In this document: piece after piece, positions 8,737 through 17,667 of the stretch | Layout: every line of letters starts with the position of its first letter | How positions within the stretch are numbered: position 1 is the stretch's first letter | DNA from: Candidatus Sodalis pierantonius str. SOPE | GTDB taxonomy: Bacteria > Pseudomonadota > Gammaproteobacteria > Enterobacterales > Enterobacteriaceae | Direction: 5' to 3' | NCBI RefSeq assembly: GCF_000517405.1 | Contig: NZ_CP006568.1 | Span: forward strand, 62,001-126,000 | DNA length: 64,000 nt | Notes under the pieces: model-generated | Told to the model about the DNA's origin: nothing | The model's input: only the letters and a program-made list of their open reading frames with translations | The model's database searches: none | Made by a program: the position numbers and the translations under genes

Positions 8737-10068
8737 TTAGCGGTTATAGCCTTTCAGGTTTGCTTTCTTCAATGCGGACTCGTATTGACTCGACATCATC
8801 AGAGTCTGCACTTGAGTCATAAAATCCATGATAACCACAACGACGATCAATAAAGACGTGCCCCCAAAATAGAAGGGAACTTTCATTGCGTCACGCATGA
8901 ACTCCGGGATTAGGCAGATAAAGGTAATGTACATGGCGCCGACCAGCGTGAGGCGGGTCATCACCTTATCAATATACCTTGCCGTTTGCTCTCCCGGACG
9001 AATGCCTGGTACAAATGCACCGGACTTCTTCAGGTTATCTGCTGTCTCGCGCGGGTTGAACACCAACGCCGTGTAAAAGAAACAGAAGAATATGATTGCA
9101 GCCGCATATAGTAACACATAAAGCGGTTGACCAGGCTGCAAATAGAGCGAAATCGCAGACAGCCAGCCCCAACCTGTGCCGCCTCCGAACCAGGATGCAA
9201 TCGTGGCCGGAAACAGAATGATACTGGAGGCGAAAATTGCCGGGATAACCCCGGCCATGTTCACTTTCAGCGGCAAATACGTGCTCTGGGCCGCATAAAC
9301 GCGACGTCCTTGCTGACGCTTGGCGTAGTTAACGACGATACGACGCTGACCACGTTCAACGAACACCACGAAAAACGTCACCGCGAACACCAGAACTGCA
9401 ACCAATAGCAACACGAGGAAGTGCATATCGCCTTGTCGAGCTTGCTCTATGGTGTGGCCGATGGCAGGCGGCAAGCCCGCTACGATACCCGCGAAGATAA
9501 TGATGGAGATACCGTTGCCGATACCTCGTTCAGTGATCTGCTCACCCAGCCACATCAGGAACATTGTCCCGCAGACCATGCTCACTACCGCAGTAAAGTA
9601 AAACGCAAAGCCTGGATTAATCACCAGACCTTGCATTTCAGACATATTCGGCAAACCGGTTGCGATACCGATTGACTGAAATATTGCCAACACCAACGTG
9701 CCGTAGCGCGTGTACTGGCTGATTTTACGTCTGCCAGCCTCGCCCTCTTTTTTAATCTCCGCCAGCGCCGGGTGTACCACCGTGAGCAGCTGGATGATGA
9801 TCGATGCCGAGATATACGGCATGATCCCCAATGCGAAGATAGAAGCACGGCTGAGCGCACCACCAGAGAACATGTTGAACATTTCAATGATGGTGCCGCG
9901 CTGCTGTTCGAGCAATTTCGCAAGTACGGTGGCATCAATACCAGGGATCGGAATAAAAGAGCCGATGCGGAAGACAATAAGCGCCCCGATAACAAACAGA
10001 AGTCTGCGTTTCAGTTCACCCAGTCCGCCTTTGGCGCTTTGAAAATCTAATCCCGGTTGTCTAGCCAT
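8737..10068 (-). CDS. secY: Preprotein translocase subunit SecY
   Basis: Channel-forming inner-membrane protein of the Sec translocon, 443 residues, the usual length, ten predicted membrane segments. Recognisable parts are the N-terminus MARQPGLDFQSAKGGLGELKRRLLFV, the cytoplasmic loop FVERGQRRIVVNYAKRQQGR, and the C-terminal RETADNLKKSGAFVPGIRPG. Because the rplO stop is displaced, secY starts inside the 3' end of rplO (22-base overlap). Confidence 0.98.
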   Translation of the reverse strand: MARQPGLDFQSAKGGLGELKRRLLFVIGALIVFRIGSFIPIPGIDATVLAKLLEQQRGTIIEMFNMFSGGALSRASIFALGIMPYISASIIIQLLTVVHPALAEIKKEGEAGRRKISQYTRYGTLVLAIFQSIGIATGLPNMSEMQGLVINPGFAFYFTAVVSMVCGTMFLMWLGEQITERGIGNGISIIIFAGIVAGLPPAIGHTIEQARQGDMHFLVLLLVAVLVFAVTFFVVFVERGQRRIVVNYAKRQQGRRVYAAQSTYLPLKVNMAGVIPAIFASSIILFPATIASWFGGGTGWGWLSAISLYLQPGQPLYVLLYAAAIIFFCFFYTALVFNPRETADNLKKSGAFVPGIRPGEQTARYIDKVMTRLTLVGAMYITFICLIPEFMRDAMKVPFYFGGTSLLIVVVVIMDFMTQVQTLMMSSQYESALKKANLKGYNR

Positions 10069-10511
10069 CTGCTACTTAATTCCTCAATTTTACCGCCGGC
10101 AGCTTCGATTGCGGCACGCGCGCCTTTGCTTACACGCAGGCCACGCACGGTAACCGCGCGTTTGACTTCGCCGGACAGCATGATTTTGGCGAATTCAGTT
10201 TGGATGCCAACGATGTTAGCGGCTTTCAGCGCGTTCAGATCCACGACTTCGCCTTCTACGTGCGCCAAATCGGACAGGCGGACTTCCGCGGTGACCATGG
10301 ATTTGCGCGACGTAAAGCCGAATTTCGGCAGACGACGGTACAGAGGCATCTGGCCGCCTTCAAACCCGCGACGTACGCCACCGCCAGAACGAGACTTCTG
10401 ACCTTTGTGACCGCGACCGCCGGTTTTGCCCAAGCCAGAACCAATACCGCGGCCTGGACGCTTAGAGGCGTGCTTGGAACCCTCAGCCGGAGACAGAGTA
10501 TTTAAACGCAT
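10047..10511 (-). CDS. rplO: 50S ribosomal protein L15 with extended C-terminus
   Basis: Starts MRLNTLSPAEGSKHASKRPGR; Gly/Arg-rich N-terminal region, large-subunit protein needed late in assembly. The normal enterobacterial protein is 144 residues ending GGKIEE. Here the codon after GAGGAA is TTA, not a stop: one extra T relative to E. coli GAATAAG. The frame therefore continues for ten residues (LSSRWLDNRD) into the start of secY. A real one-base insertion with a tolerated tail, or a sequencing error, are both possible. Confidence 0.95.
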   Translation of the reverse strand: MRLNTLSPAEGSKHASKRPGRGIGSGLGKTGGRGHKGQKSRSGGGVRRGFEGGQMPLYRRLPKFGFTSRKSMVTAEVRLSDLAHVEGEVVDLNALKAANIVGIQTEFAKIMLSGEVKRAVTVRGLRVSKGARAAIEAAGGKIEELSSRWLDNRD

Positions 10512-10514
10512 CTC

Positions 10515-10694
10515 TTACTCCTCAACTTTGACCATGTAGGAAACCAAATTGACCATACCGCGTACTGCAGGCGTATTTTCACGCTCTACGGTGTGGCCAA
10601 TGCGACGCAGGCCCAAGCCAACCAGAGTTGCCTTGTGTTTCGGCAGACGACCGATGGAACTGCGAGTCTGAGTGATTTTAATAGTCTGTGCCAT
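10515..10694 (-). CDS. rpmD: 50S ribosomal protein L30
   Basis: 59 residues starting MAQTIKITQTRSSIGRLPKHK and ending MVKVEE. The ATG at 10694 is chosen over the one two codons upstream because L30 of enterobacteria begins MAKTIKITQTRS. It sits three bases upstream of the rplO start. Confidence 0.97.
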   Translation of the reverse strand: MAQTIKITQTRSSIGRLPKHKATLVGLGLRRIGHTVERENTPAVRGMVNLVSYMVKVEE

Positions 10695-10700
10695 GGTCAA

Positions 10701-11201
10701 TTACCCCAGAATTTCTTCAACGGATTTACCACGCTTGGCAGCGACCATTTCAGGAGACTTCATATTGCCAAGAGCGTCGATAGTTGCACGAACCACGTTG
10801 ATCGGGTTGGTGGAACCATAGGCTTTTGCCAGTACGTTGTGAACCCCTGCGACTTCCAGGACGGCGCGCATTGCACCACCGGCGATAATACCGGTACCTT
10901 CGGAAGCCGGCTGCATGAACACGCGGGAACCCGTATGCGCACCTTTAATCGGGTGCTGCAGGGTGCCGCTGTTCAGCGCGACATTCATCATGTTGCGACG
11001 GGCTTTTTCCATCGCTTTCTGGATCGCTGCCGGAACTTCGCGTGCTTTGCCGTAGCCAAAACCAACGCGACCGTTACCATCACCAACAACCGTCAGTGCG
11101 GTAAAGCTGAAAATACGGCCACCTTTTACGGTTTTAGATACGCGGTTTACCGCGATCAGCTTTTCCTGCAGTTCGCCAGCTTGTTTTTCGATGTGTGCCA
11201 T
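10701..11201 (-). CDS. rpsE: 30S ribosomal protein S5
   Basis: 166 residues, starting [31 protein letters not shown]. It has the double-stranded-RNA-binding-like N-domain and the S5 C-domain ([28 protein letters not shown]-like segment). S5 contributes to translational accuracy and is the classical site of spectinomycin-resistance changes. Confidence 0.98.
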   Translation of the reverse strand: [166 protein letters not shown]

Positions 11202-11215
11202 CTTACACCCTCACC

Positions 11216-11569
11216 TTAGAACTGAAGGCCAGCTTCACGGGCAGCATCTGCCAGTGCCTGGACTCGACCATGATATTGGAACCCGGAACGGTCAAAGGAC
11301 ACATCTTTAATGCCTTTTTCCAGCGCGCGCTCGGCAATAGTTTTACCTACTGCTGCGGCGGCGTCTTTGTTACCGGTACCCTTTAATTGCTCCACGATAG
11401 CTTTTTCTACAGTAGAAGCGGCTACCAGGACTTCAGAACCGTTTGGTGCAATAACCTGTGCGTATATATGACGCGGGGTACGATGTACCACCAGGCGGGT
11501 TGCACCCAATTCCTGGAGCTTGCGGCGTGCGCGGGTCGCACGACGGATACGAGCTGCTTTCTTATCCAT
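11216..11569 (-). CDS. rplR: 50S ribosomal protein L18
   Basis: 117 residues, full length, starting MDKKAARIRRATRARRKLQELGATRLVVHRT. L18 binds 5S rRNA with L5 to form the central protuberance. Spaced 14 bases before rpsE in the spc operon. Confidence 0.98.
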   Translation of the reverse strand: MDKKAARIRRATRARRKLQELGATRLVVHRTPRHIYAQVIAPNGSEVLVAASTVEKAIVEQLKGTGNKDAAAAVGKTIAERALEKGIKDVSFDRSGFQYHGRVQALADAAREAGLQF

Positions 11570-11578
11570 AGTGTTACC

Positions 11579-12112
11579 TTACTTCTTCTTAGCCTCTTTG
11601 GTACGCACGACTTCGTCGGCGTAACGAACACCCTTGCCTTTATAAGGCTCAGGACGACGATAGGCACGCAGATCTGCCGCAACCTGGCCAATAATCTGCT
11701 TATCAGCGCCTTTCAGCACGATTTCAGTTTGGCTCGGGCATTCTGCGGTGATACCTGCCGGCAGTTGATGGTCGATGGGGTGAGAAAAGCCCAGAGACAA
11801 ATTCACCACATTACCTTTCACTGCAGCACGGTAACCTACGCCTACCAGCTGTAGCTTTTTAATGAAGCCGTCGGTCACACCAATCACCATGCCGTTCAGC
11901 AGCGCACGAGTCGTGCCTGCAAGCGCCCAACCATTGGCATGGCCTTCGCGCGGAGCAAAGGTCAGCTGGTTATCAGCATGCTGAACGTCAACAGCTTCGT
12001 GGATAGTACGAGTCAGCTCGCCGTTTTTACCCTTAATCGAAATATCCTGACCGTTGAGTTTTACCTCTACGCCGGCAGGAATGACGACGGGTGCTTTAGC
12101 AACACGAGACAT
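11579..12112 (-). CDS. rplF: 50S ribosomal protein L6
   Basis: 177 residues, full length, starting MSRVAKAPVVIPAGVEVKLNGQDISIKGKNG and ending TKEAKKK, with the conserved C-terminal motif RRPEPYKGKGVRY. L6 lies near the factor-binding site of the 50S subunit. Confidence 0.98.
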   Translation of the reverse strand: MSRVAKAPVVIPAGVEVKLNGQDISIKGKNGELTRTIHEAVDVQHADNQLTFAPREGHANGWALAGTTRALLNGMVIGVTDGFIKKLQLVGVGYRAAVKGNVVNLSLGFSHPIDHQLPAGITAECPSQTEIVLKGADKQIIGQVAADLRAYRRPEPYKGKGVRYADEVVRTKEAKKK

Positions 12113-12125
12113 TCTTTCCTCCCAA

Positions 12126-12518
12126 TTACGCTACGTAGCAGATAATCTCGCCACCAAGACCAGCCTGGCGAGCCGCACGATCAGTCATGAGACCTTTAGA
12201 AGTAGAAACAACCGCGATACCCATGCCTGCCATCACTTTCGGTAGCGCATCTTTTTTCTTATAGATACGCAGGCCGGGGCGGCTGATACGCTGAATGCTT
12301 TCTACCACCGGCTTACCCTGGAAGTACTTAAGTACCAGTTCCAGCGTCGGCATGGTGTCGCCTTCAACTTTGTAATCTTCAATAAAGCCTTCTTCTTTCA
12401 GCAAGTTGGCAATTGCCACTTTAAGCTTGGAGGAAGGCATGGAGACCGCGGTTTTGTTCGCGGCTTGACCGTTACGGATACGGGTCAGCATATCCGCGAT
12501 CGGATCTTGCATGCTCAT
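12126..12518 (-). CDS. rpsH: 30S ribosomal protein S8
   Basis: 130 residues starting MSMQDPIADMLTRIRNGQAANK. S8 binds the central domain of 16S rRNA and is the translational repressor of the spc operon, acting on mRNA near rplE in E. coli. Ends with the conserved GLGGEIICYVA. Confidence 0.98.
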   Translation of the reverse strand: MSMQDPIADMLTRIRNGQAANKTAVSMPSSKLKVAIANLLKEEGFIEDYKVEGDTMPTLELVLKYFQGKPVVESIQRISRPGLRIYKKKDALPKVMAGMGIAVVSTSKGLMTDRAARQAGLGGEIICYVA

Positions 12519-12552
12519 CTGTCTTTACTCCCGTGATTCAATTGGTGACAAT

Positions 12553-12858
12553 TTACCAGCTAGCCTTTCTCAGACCCGGGATTTCACCGCGCATAGCGGC
12601 TTCACGGACCTTGATACGGCTCAACCCGAATTTCCGCAGGAAAGCGTGCGGACGACCAGTTTGGCGGCAGCGGTTACGCTGACGAGACGGGCTGGAATCA
12701 CGCGGCAGAGTCTGCAGCTTGAGAACCGCATCCCAACGTTCTTCATCGGAAGCATTCACGTCGGAGATGATGGTTTTAAGTTCAGCGCGTTTTGCGAAGA
12801 ATTTATCAGCTAATTTCACGCGTTTTACTTCGCGTGCTTTCATGGATTGTTTAGCCAT
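12553..12858 (-). CDS. rpsN: 30S ribosomal protein S14
   Basis: 101 residues starting MAKQSMKAREVKRVKLADKF. This is the long, zinc-free form: the region that carries four Cys in zinc forms has none. Ends RIKVREAAMRGEIPGLRKASW. Sits in the 30S head. Confidence 0.98.
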   Translation of the reverse strand: MAKQSMKAREVKRVKLADKFFAKRAELKTIISDVNASDEERWDAVLKLQTLPRDSSPSRQRNRCRQTGRPHAFLRKFGLSRIKVREAAMRGEIPGLRKASW

Positions 12859-12871
12859 CAGTAACCCTACC

Positions 12872-13411
12872 TTACTTGCGGAATGGGAAGTTAAAGGCGG
12901 TTAACAGCGCACGGCCTTCATCATCGGATTTCGCAGTGGTGGTGATGGTAATATCCAAGCCACGAACGCGATCGACTTTGTCATAGTCGATTTCCGGGAA
13001 GATGATCTGTTCACGCACGCCCATGCTGTAGTTGCCACGGCCATCGAATGACTTGGCGGACAGGCCACGGAAGTCACGGATACGCGGTACAGCAATGGAA
13101 ATCAGTCGCTCGAAGAACTCCCACATGCGTTCGCCACGCAGGGTTACTTTACAACCGATCGGATAACCCTGACGGATTTTGAAGCCAGCAACAGATTTGC
13201 GTGCTTTAGTGATAAGCGGCTTTTGGCCTGAAATCGCGGTCAAATTGGCTGTGGCGTTATCCAGCAGCTTTTTATCGGCGATTGCTTCACCCACCCCCAT
13301 ATTCAGGGTGATCTTCCCGACCCGAGGGACTTGCATGACAGAATGGTAGCCGAACTGTTTCATCAGTTGAGAGACTACTTCGTCTTTGTAGTAATCATGC
13401 AGTTTCGCCAT
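12872..13411 (-). CDS. rplE: 50S ribosomal protein L5
   Basis: 179 residues starting MAKLHDYYKDEVVSQLMKQFGYHSVMQVPR. L5 binds 5S rRNA and contacts the P-site tRNA; conserved loop RDFRGLSAKSFDGRGNYSMGV is present. Translation of this gene is the target of S8 repression in E. coli. Confidence 0.98.
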   Translation of the reverse strand: MAKLHDYYKDEVVSQLMKQFGYHSVMQVPRVGKITLNMGVGEAIADKKLLDNATANLTAISGQKPLITKARKSVAGFKIRQGYPIGCKVTLRGERMWEFFERLISIAVPRIRDFRGLSAKSFDGRGNYSMGVREQIIFPEIDYDKVDRVRGLDITITTTAKSDDEGRALLTAFNFPFRK

Positions 13412-13425
13412 CGTACTACTCCAAA

Positions 13426-13740
13426 TTACTTAATAGTTTCGCCGTTAGATTTGAAGACACGTACTTTCTTACCGTCTTCAATCTTAAAGCCCACACGGTC
13501 CGCCTTGCTGGAAGCCGCATTGAAGATTGCAAGGTTGGAAAGATCGATTGCCGCTTCTTTCTCAACGATGCCGCCCGGCTGGTTCATGGCCGGCACTGGT
13601 TTTCGATGCTTCTTAACCAGATTGATACCTTCAACAATGGCCTTGCCGGTAGACAGGACATTTTTTACTTTACCGCGCTTACCTTTATCTTTGCCGGTCA
13701 GCACGATAACTTCGTCATCACGACGGATTTTCGCTGCCAT
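13426..13740 (-). CDS. rplX: 50S ribosomal protein L24
   Basis: 104 residues with an N-terminal KOW motif (RDDEVIVLTGKDKGKRGKV). L24 is one of the two assembly-initiator proteins of the large subunit. Second gene of the spc operon. Confidence 0.98.
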   Translation of the reverse strand: MAAKIRRDDEVIVLTGKDKGKRGKVKNVLSTGKAIVEGINLVKKHRKPVPAMNQPGGIVEKEAAIDLSNLAIFNAASSKADRVGFKIEDGKKVRVFKSNGETIK

Positions 13741-13750
13741 GATTCGCTCC

Positions 13751-14122
13751 TTAGAGTACTTCAGGTGCCAGAGAAATGATCTTCATGAACTTTTCGGTAC
13801 GCAGTTCACGAGTCACCGGCCCAAAAATACGCGTACCGATAGGTTGCTCACTGTTGTTGTTCAACAAAACACAAGCATTACCATCGAAGCGAACGACAGA
13901 ACCGTCAGGGCGACGAACACCCTTCTTGGTGCGCACCACTACCGCCTTCAGGACATCACCTTTTTTTACTTTGCCACGAGGAATCGCTTCCTTGATGGTA
14001 ATTTTGATAATGTCGCCGACGCCTGCGTAGCGACGGTGCGAGCCACCTAGAACCTTGATACACATTACGCGACGTGCACCGGAGTTGTCGGCCACGGTCA
14101 GCATAGTCTGTTCTTGGATCAT
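13751..14122 (-). CDS. rplN: 50S ribosomal protein L14
   Basis: First gene of the spc operon, 123 residues, starting MIQEQTMLTVADNSGARRVMCIKVLGG and ending RTEKFMKIISLAPEVL. L14 forms intersubunit bridges with 16S rRNA. The spc promoter lies about 90 bases upstream. Confidence 0.98.
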   Translation of the reverse strand: MIQEQTMLTVADNSGARRVMCIKVLGGSHRRYAGVGDIIKITIKEAIPRGKVKKGDVLKAVVVRTKKGVRRPDGSVVRFDGNACVLLNNNSEQPIGTRIFGPVTRELRTEKFMKIISLAPEVL

Positions 14123-14210
14123 GTTAGTGCTCCGCTAATGTCAACTACTACTTATACTTAATGACCTGAATTGGTCGTAAGAACCCCCCGCCCATAATAC
14201 AGGGCGTAGC

Positions 14211-14240
14211 ATTATAACACCGCTCCTGGTGTATGGGTAG
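14211..14240 (-). promoter_or_regulatory. spc operon promoter
   Basis: A perfect TATAAT on the minus strand (14211-14216) lies in the context GTGTTATAATG, as in the E. coli spc promoter I recall, between the S10-operon terminator and rplN. The -35 region is weak, with no clear TTGACA. Confidence 0.7.
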
Positions 14241-14273
14241 AAAAAATAAACGGCTCAAAGGACGAGCCGTTTA
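14241..14273 (-). terminator. S10 operon terminator
   Basis: Ten-base perfect stem TAAACGGCTC / GAGCCGTTTA with a 7-base loop, followed on the minus strand by a run of T. Located 25 bases after the rpsQ stop and before the spc promoter. Confidence 0.88.
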
Positions 14274-14297
14274 TCTGTTTAGAGCGCGCTTACCGTT

Positions 14298-14552
14298 TTA
14301 CAGGATCGCTTTCTCTACAACGCGAACCAGCGTCCAGGACTTGGTCTTGGAAATCGGACGGCATTCGCTGATTTCAACGATGTCGCCAATATTGCTGTCA
14401 TTGTTCTCGTCATGTACGTGGAGCTTGGTCGTACGTTTGATGAACTTGCCGTAGATCGGGTGTTTCACAAAACGTTCAATGGCCACAACGATGGATTTCT
14501 CCATTTTGTCGCTAACCACACGACCTTGCAGAGTACGGATTTGGTCACTCAT
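14298..14552 (-). CDS. rpsQ: 30S ribosomal protein S17
   Basis: Last gene of the S10 operon; 84 residues starting MSDQIRTLQGRVVSDKMEKSIVVAIERFVKHP, the OB-fold S17. Its start overlaps the rpmC stop by one base. A primary 16S-binding assembly protein. Confidence 0.98.
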   Translation of the reverse strand: MSDQIRTLQGRVVSDKMEKSIVVAIERFVKHPIYGKFIKRTTKLHVHDENNDSNIGDIVEISECRPISKTKSWTLVRVVEKAIL

Positions 14553-14743
14553 TACGCACCCGCCTTCTCAGTCAATAACGTCTTCACGCGCGCAACATTG
14601 CGGCGCACCTGCTTTAACAGGTGAGTCTGCTGCAGCTGGCCGCTGGCAGCCTGCATACGCAGGTTGAATTGCTCGCGCAGCAAGTTCAGCAGTTCGGTGT
14701 TCAGCTCTTCAGCGCTTTTTTCACGCAGCTCATTTGCTTTCAT
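14552..14743 (-). CDS. rpmC: 50S ribosomal protein L29
   Basis: 63 residues starting MKANELREKSAEELNTELLNLLREQFNLRMQ, a helical protein at the exit tunnel where trigger factor and SRP dock. It overlaps rplP by one base and rpsQ by one base, so the three are translationally coupled. Confidence 0.98.
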   Translation of the reverse strand: MKANELREKSAEELNTELLNLLREQFNLRMQAASGQLQQTHLLKQVRRNVARVKTLLTEKAGA

Positions 14744-15153
14744 TACATCACCGTCTTAGTTACAAAGGTGGTTTTAATCGGCAGTTTTGCTGCTGCCAGC
14801 TTGAAGGCTTCACGGGCAAGCTCTTCCGGAACGCCGTCCATTTCGTACAGGACTTTTCCCGGCTGAATCAAGGCAACCCAGTATTCCACGTTACCTTTAC
14901 CTTTACCCATACGCACTTCAAGCGGCTTTTCGGTGATCGGTTTGTCCGGGAAAATCCGGATCCAGATCTTACCTTGACGCTTAACTGCACGTGTCATGGC
15001 ACGACGTGCTGCTTCGATTTGACGAGCGGTCAAACGACCACGGCCAACAGCTTTCAGACCGAAAGTACCGAAGCTAACATCCGTACCCGCTGCCAGGCCA
15101 CGGTTGCGGCCTTTGTGCATCTTACGGAATTTTGTACGCTTTGGTTGTAACAT
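14743..15153 (-). CDS. rplP: 50S ribosomal protein L16
   Basis: 136 residues starting MLQPKRTKFRKMHKGRNRGLAAGTDVSFG. L16 organises the A-site tRNA region of the 50S subunit; conserved GKGKGNVEYWVALIQPGKVLYEM is present. Confidence 0.98.
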   Translation of the reverse strand: MLQPKRTKFRKMHKGRNRGLAAGTDVSFGTFGLKAVGRGRLTARQIEAARRAMTRAVKRQGKIWIRIFPDKPITEKPLEVRMGKGKGNVEYWVALIQPGKVLYEMDGVPEELAREAFKLAAAKLPIKTTFVTKTVM

Positions 15154-15165
15154 CAGCGACTCTCC

Positions 15166-15864
15166 TTACTTGCGGCCTTTACGCTGCTGCTTTTTAGGTT
15201 GAGCAGCCGGTTCCGGTTGTTCAACGGCAGCCATACCACCTAAGATCTCACCTTTGAAGATCCACACTTTTACGCCGATGACACCATAAGTGGTGTGCGC
15301 TTCGGAGGTGTTGTAGTCGATATCCGCACGCAGGGTGTGCAACGGAACACGACCTTCACGGTACCATTCAGTACGCGCGATTTCAGCGCCGCCCAGACGG
15401 CCGCTGACTTCAACCTTGATCCCCTTGGCGCCAAGACGCATGGCGTTCTGCACGGCACGTTTCATCGCGCGACGGAACATAACACGGCGTTCCAGCTGCG
15501 AAGAGATGCTGTCGGCAACCAGTTTGGCGTCCAGTTCCGGCTTACGGACTTCGGCGATGTTAATCTGCGCCGGGACTCCAGCGATATCCGCTACCACCTT
15601 ACGCAGTTTTTCGACGTCTTCGCCTTTCTTGCCGATCACGATGCCCGGACGAGCGGTGTGAATGGTCGCACGGATGCTCTTGGCCGGACGCTCGATCACC
15701 ACGCGGGAAACCGAAGCTTTCGACAATTCCTTGGTCAGGAACTGACGAACTTTAAAGTCGCTGTCCAGGTTGTCAGCGAATTCTTTAGTATTCGCATACC
15801 AGGTAGAGTTCCAGGGTTTGACGATACCCAGGCGAATACCATTAGGATGTACTTTCTGACCCAT
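15166..15864 (-). CDS. rpsC: 30S ribosomal protein S3
   Basis: 232 residues starting MGQKVHPNGIRLGIVKPWNSTWYAN. A KH domain with the GKKG loop (IVIGKKGEDVEKLR) precedes the S3 C-terminal domain. S3 lines the mRNA entry channel and has helicase activity with S4 and S5. Confidence 0.98.
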   Translation of the reverse strand: MGQKVHPNGIRLGIVKPWNSTWYANTKEFADNLDSDFKVRQFLTKELSKASVSRVVIERPAKSIRATIHTARPGIVIGKKGEDVEKLRKVVADIAGVPAQINIAEVRKPELDAKLVADSISSQLERRVMFRRAMKRAVQNAMRLGAKGIKVEVSGRLGGAEIARTEWYREGRVPLHTLRADIDYNTSEAHTTYGVIGVKVWIFKGEILGGMAAVEQPEPAAQPKKQQRKGRK

Positions 15865-15881
15865 TGCTAGTCTCCAGAGTC

Positions 15882-16214
15882 TCAGCGATCGGACACAACC
15901 ACAGTAATGTGGCTGGTGCGCTTCAGGATACGATCTGCACGACCCTTGGCACGCGGCATAATGCGCTTCATGCTCGGGCCAGCGTCGACGAAAATCTTCG
16001 CGACTTTCAGATCATCGATATCTGCGCCATCGTTGTGTTCAGCGTTAGCAATGGCAGACTCCAGTACTTTCTTCACCAGACCAGCAGCTTTCTTGTTGGT
16101 ATAGGTCAGAACTTCCAGAGCTTGCGACACTTTCTTACCGCGAATCAGGTCAGCCACCAGACGAACCTTTTGAGCAGAAGAACGAGCGTGGCGATGTTGA
16201 GCGATAGTTTCCAT
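15882..16214 (-). CDS. rplV: 50S ribosomal protein L22
   Basis: 110 residues starting [29 protein letters not shown]. Its extended hairpin ([26 protein letters not shown]) lines the peptide exit tunnel near the macrolide site. Confidence 0.98.
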
Positions 16215-16228
16215 CTCTTCCTCCTACC

Positions 16229-16507
16229 TTAGCGCTTCTTGGCCTTTTTGTCGGCCGCATGGCCGCGATAAGTACGCGTCGGCGCGAATTCACCCAATTT
16301 GTGACCGACCATTTCATCGGCGACAAAAACGGGTACGTGCTGACGACCATTATGGACAGCGATGGTCAAACCGATCATTGTTGGAAAGATCGTTGAACGA
16401 CGGGACCAAGTGCGAATAGGCTTCTTGTCACCGCTTTCCACCGCTTTCTCTACCTTCTTCAGCAAGTGCAGGTCAATAAATGGACCTTTCTTGAGAGAAC
16501 GTGGCAT
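16229..16507 (-). CDS. rpsS: 30S ribosomal protein S19
   Basis: 92 residues starting MPRSLKKGPFIDLHLLKKVEKAVESGDKKP, ending GHAADKKAKKR. S19 pairs with S13 in the 30S head. Includes conserved KLGEFAPTRTYRGH. Confidence 0.98.
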   Translation of the reverse strand: MPRSLKKGPFIDLHLLKKVEKAVESGDKKPIRTWSRRSTIFPTMIGLTIAVHNGRQHVPVFVADEMVGHKLGEFAPTRTYRGHAADKKAKKR

Positions 16508-16523
16508 GGTTTATCCTCTAATA

Positions 16524-17345
16524 TTATTTGCTACGGCGACGTACGATGAACTTATCAGTAAGCTTATTGCTACGGGTCTTCTTACCTTTGGTCTGAATGC
16601 CCCACGGCGATACCGGGTGCTTACCAAAGTTACGACCTTCACCACCACCGTGCGGGTGGTCCACCGGGTTCATCGCCGTACCGCGAACGGTCGGACGGAT
16701 GCCACGCCAGCGGCTGGCGCCGGCTTTACCAAGTACACGCAGCATATGTTCGGCATTACCTACTTCGCCCAGGGTCGCGCGGCATTCAGACTGAATTTTG
16801 CGCATCTCACCGGAACGCAGACGCAGCGTGACATAAGCGCCATCACGAGCCACGATCTGAACATAAGCACCGGCGGAACGCGCCAGCTGACCGCCTTTAC
16901 CCGGTTTCATTTCCACGTTATGCACGGTGGAGCCAACCGGAATATTGCGCATCGGCAGAGCATTACCGGCTTTGATTGCCGCATCGACGCCAGATTGAAT
17001 CTGATCACCGGCCTTCAGGCCTTTCGGTGCCAGGATGTAACGACGTTCACCATCTTTGTACAACACCAGCGCGATGTTGGCGGAACGGTTAGGATCATAC
17101 TCCAGACGCTCTACCACTGCCGGGATACCGTCTTTATTGCGTTTGAAGTCAATCAGACGATAATGTTGCTTGTGGCCACCGCCGATATGGCGCGCAGTGA
17201 TACGGCCATTGTTGTTACGGCCACCGGATTTGCTGAGGGTTTCCAGCAACGGGGCATAAGGTTTGCCCTTGTGCAGCTCAGGGTTGACCACTTTAACAAC
17301 GTGGCGACGACCCGGAGATGTCGGTTTACATTTAACAATTGCCAT
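16524..17345 (-). CDS. rplB: 50S ribosomal protein L2
   Basis: 273 residues starting MAIVKCKPTSPGRRHVVKVVNPELHKGKPYAPL. Contains the catalytic-centre-proximal motif GTAMNPVDHPHGGGEGRN with the conserved His. L2 is needed for subunit joining and peptidyl transfer. Confidence 0.98.
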   Translation of the reverse strand: MAIVKCKPTSPGRRHVVKVVNPELHKGKPYAPLLETLSKSGGRNNNGRITARHIGGGHKQHYRLIDFKRNKDGIPAVVERLEYDPNRSANIALVLYKDGERRYILAPKGLKAGDQIQSGVDAAIKAGNALPMRNIPVGSTVHNVEMKPGKGGQLARSAGAYVQIVARDGAYVTLRLRSGEMRKIQSECRATLGEVGNAEHMLRVLGKAGASRWRGIRPTVRGTAMNPVDHPHGGGEGRNFGKHPVSPWGIQTKGKKTRSNKLTDKFIVRRRSK

Positions 17346-17364
17346 TGTTCTTACTCCTTTTTAC

Positions 17365-17667
17365 TTACTCTGCGCCGCCGATGAAGTCCAGGTTCTGGCT
17401 TTCTTTCAGGGTGACGTAAGCTTTTTTCCAGTCGCTACGACGACCGATACGCTGTCCGTGACGTTTGGTTTTCCCTTTGACAACCAGGGTACGCACGTCA
17501 TTGACTTCGACTTCAAACAGTTTATGCACAGCGGCTTTGATTTCTACTTTGGTCGCATCTTTAGCTACTTTGAGAACGATGGTGTTGTGTTTTTCCATCG
17601 CGGTAGATGCTTTTTCAGAAACATGCGGCGCGCGCAGTACTTTTAGCAGACGTTCTTCACTAATCAT
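17365..17667 (-). CDS. rplW: 50S ribosomal protein L23
   Basis: 100 residues starting MISEERLLKVLRAPHVSEKASTAMEKHNTIVLKV. L23 is the main exit-tunnel docking site for trigger factor and SRP. It overlaps the end of rplD by four bases (ATGA type). Confidence 0.98.
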   Translation of the reverse strand: MISEERLLKVLRAPHVSEKASTAMEKHNTIVLKVAKDATKVEIKAAVHKLFEVEVNDVRTLVVKGKTKRHGQRIGRRSDWKKAYVTLKESQNLDFIGGAE

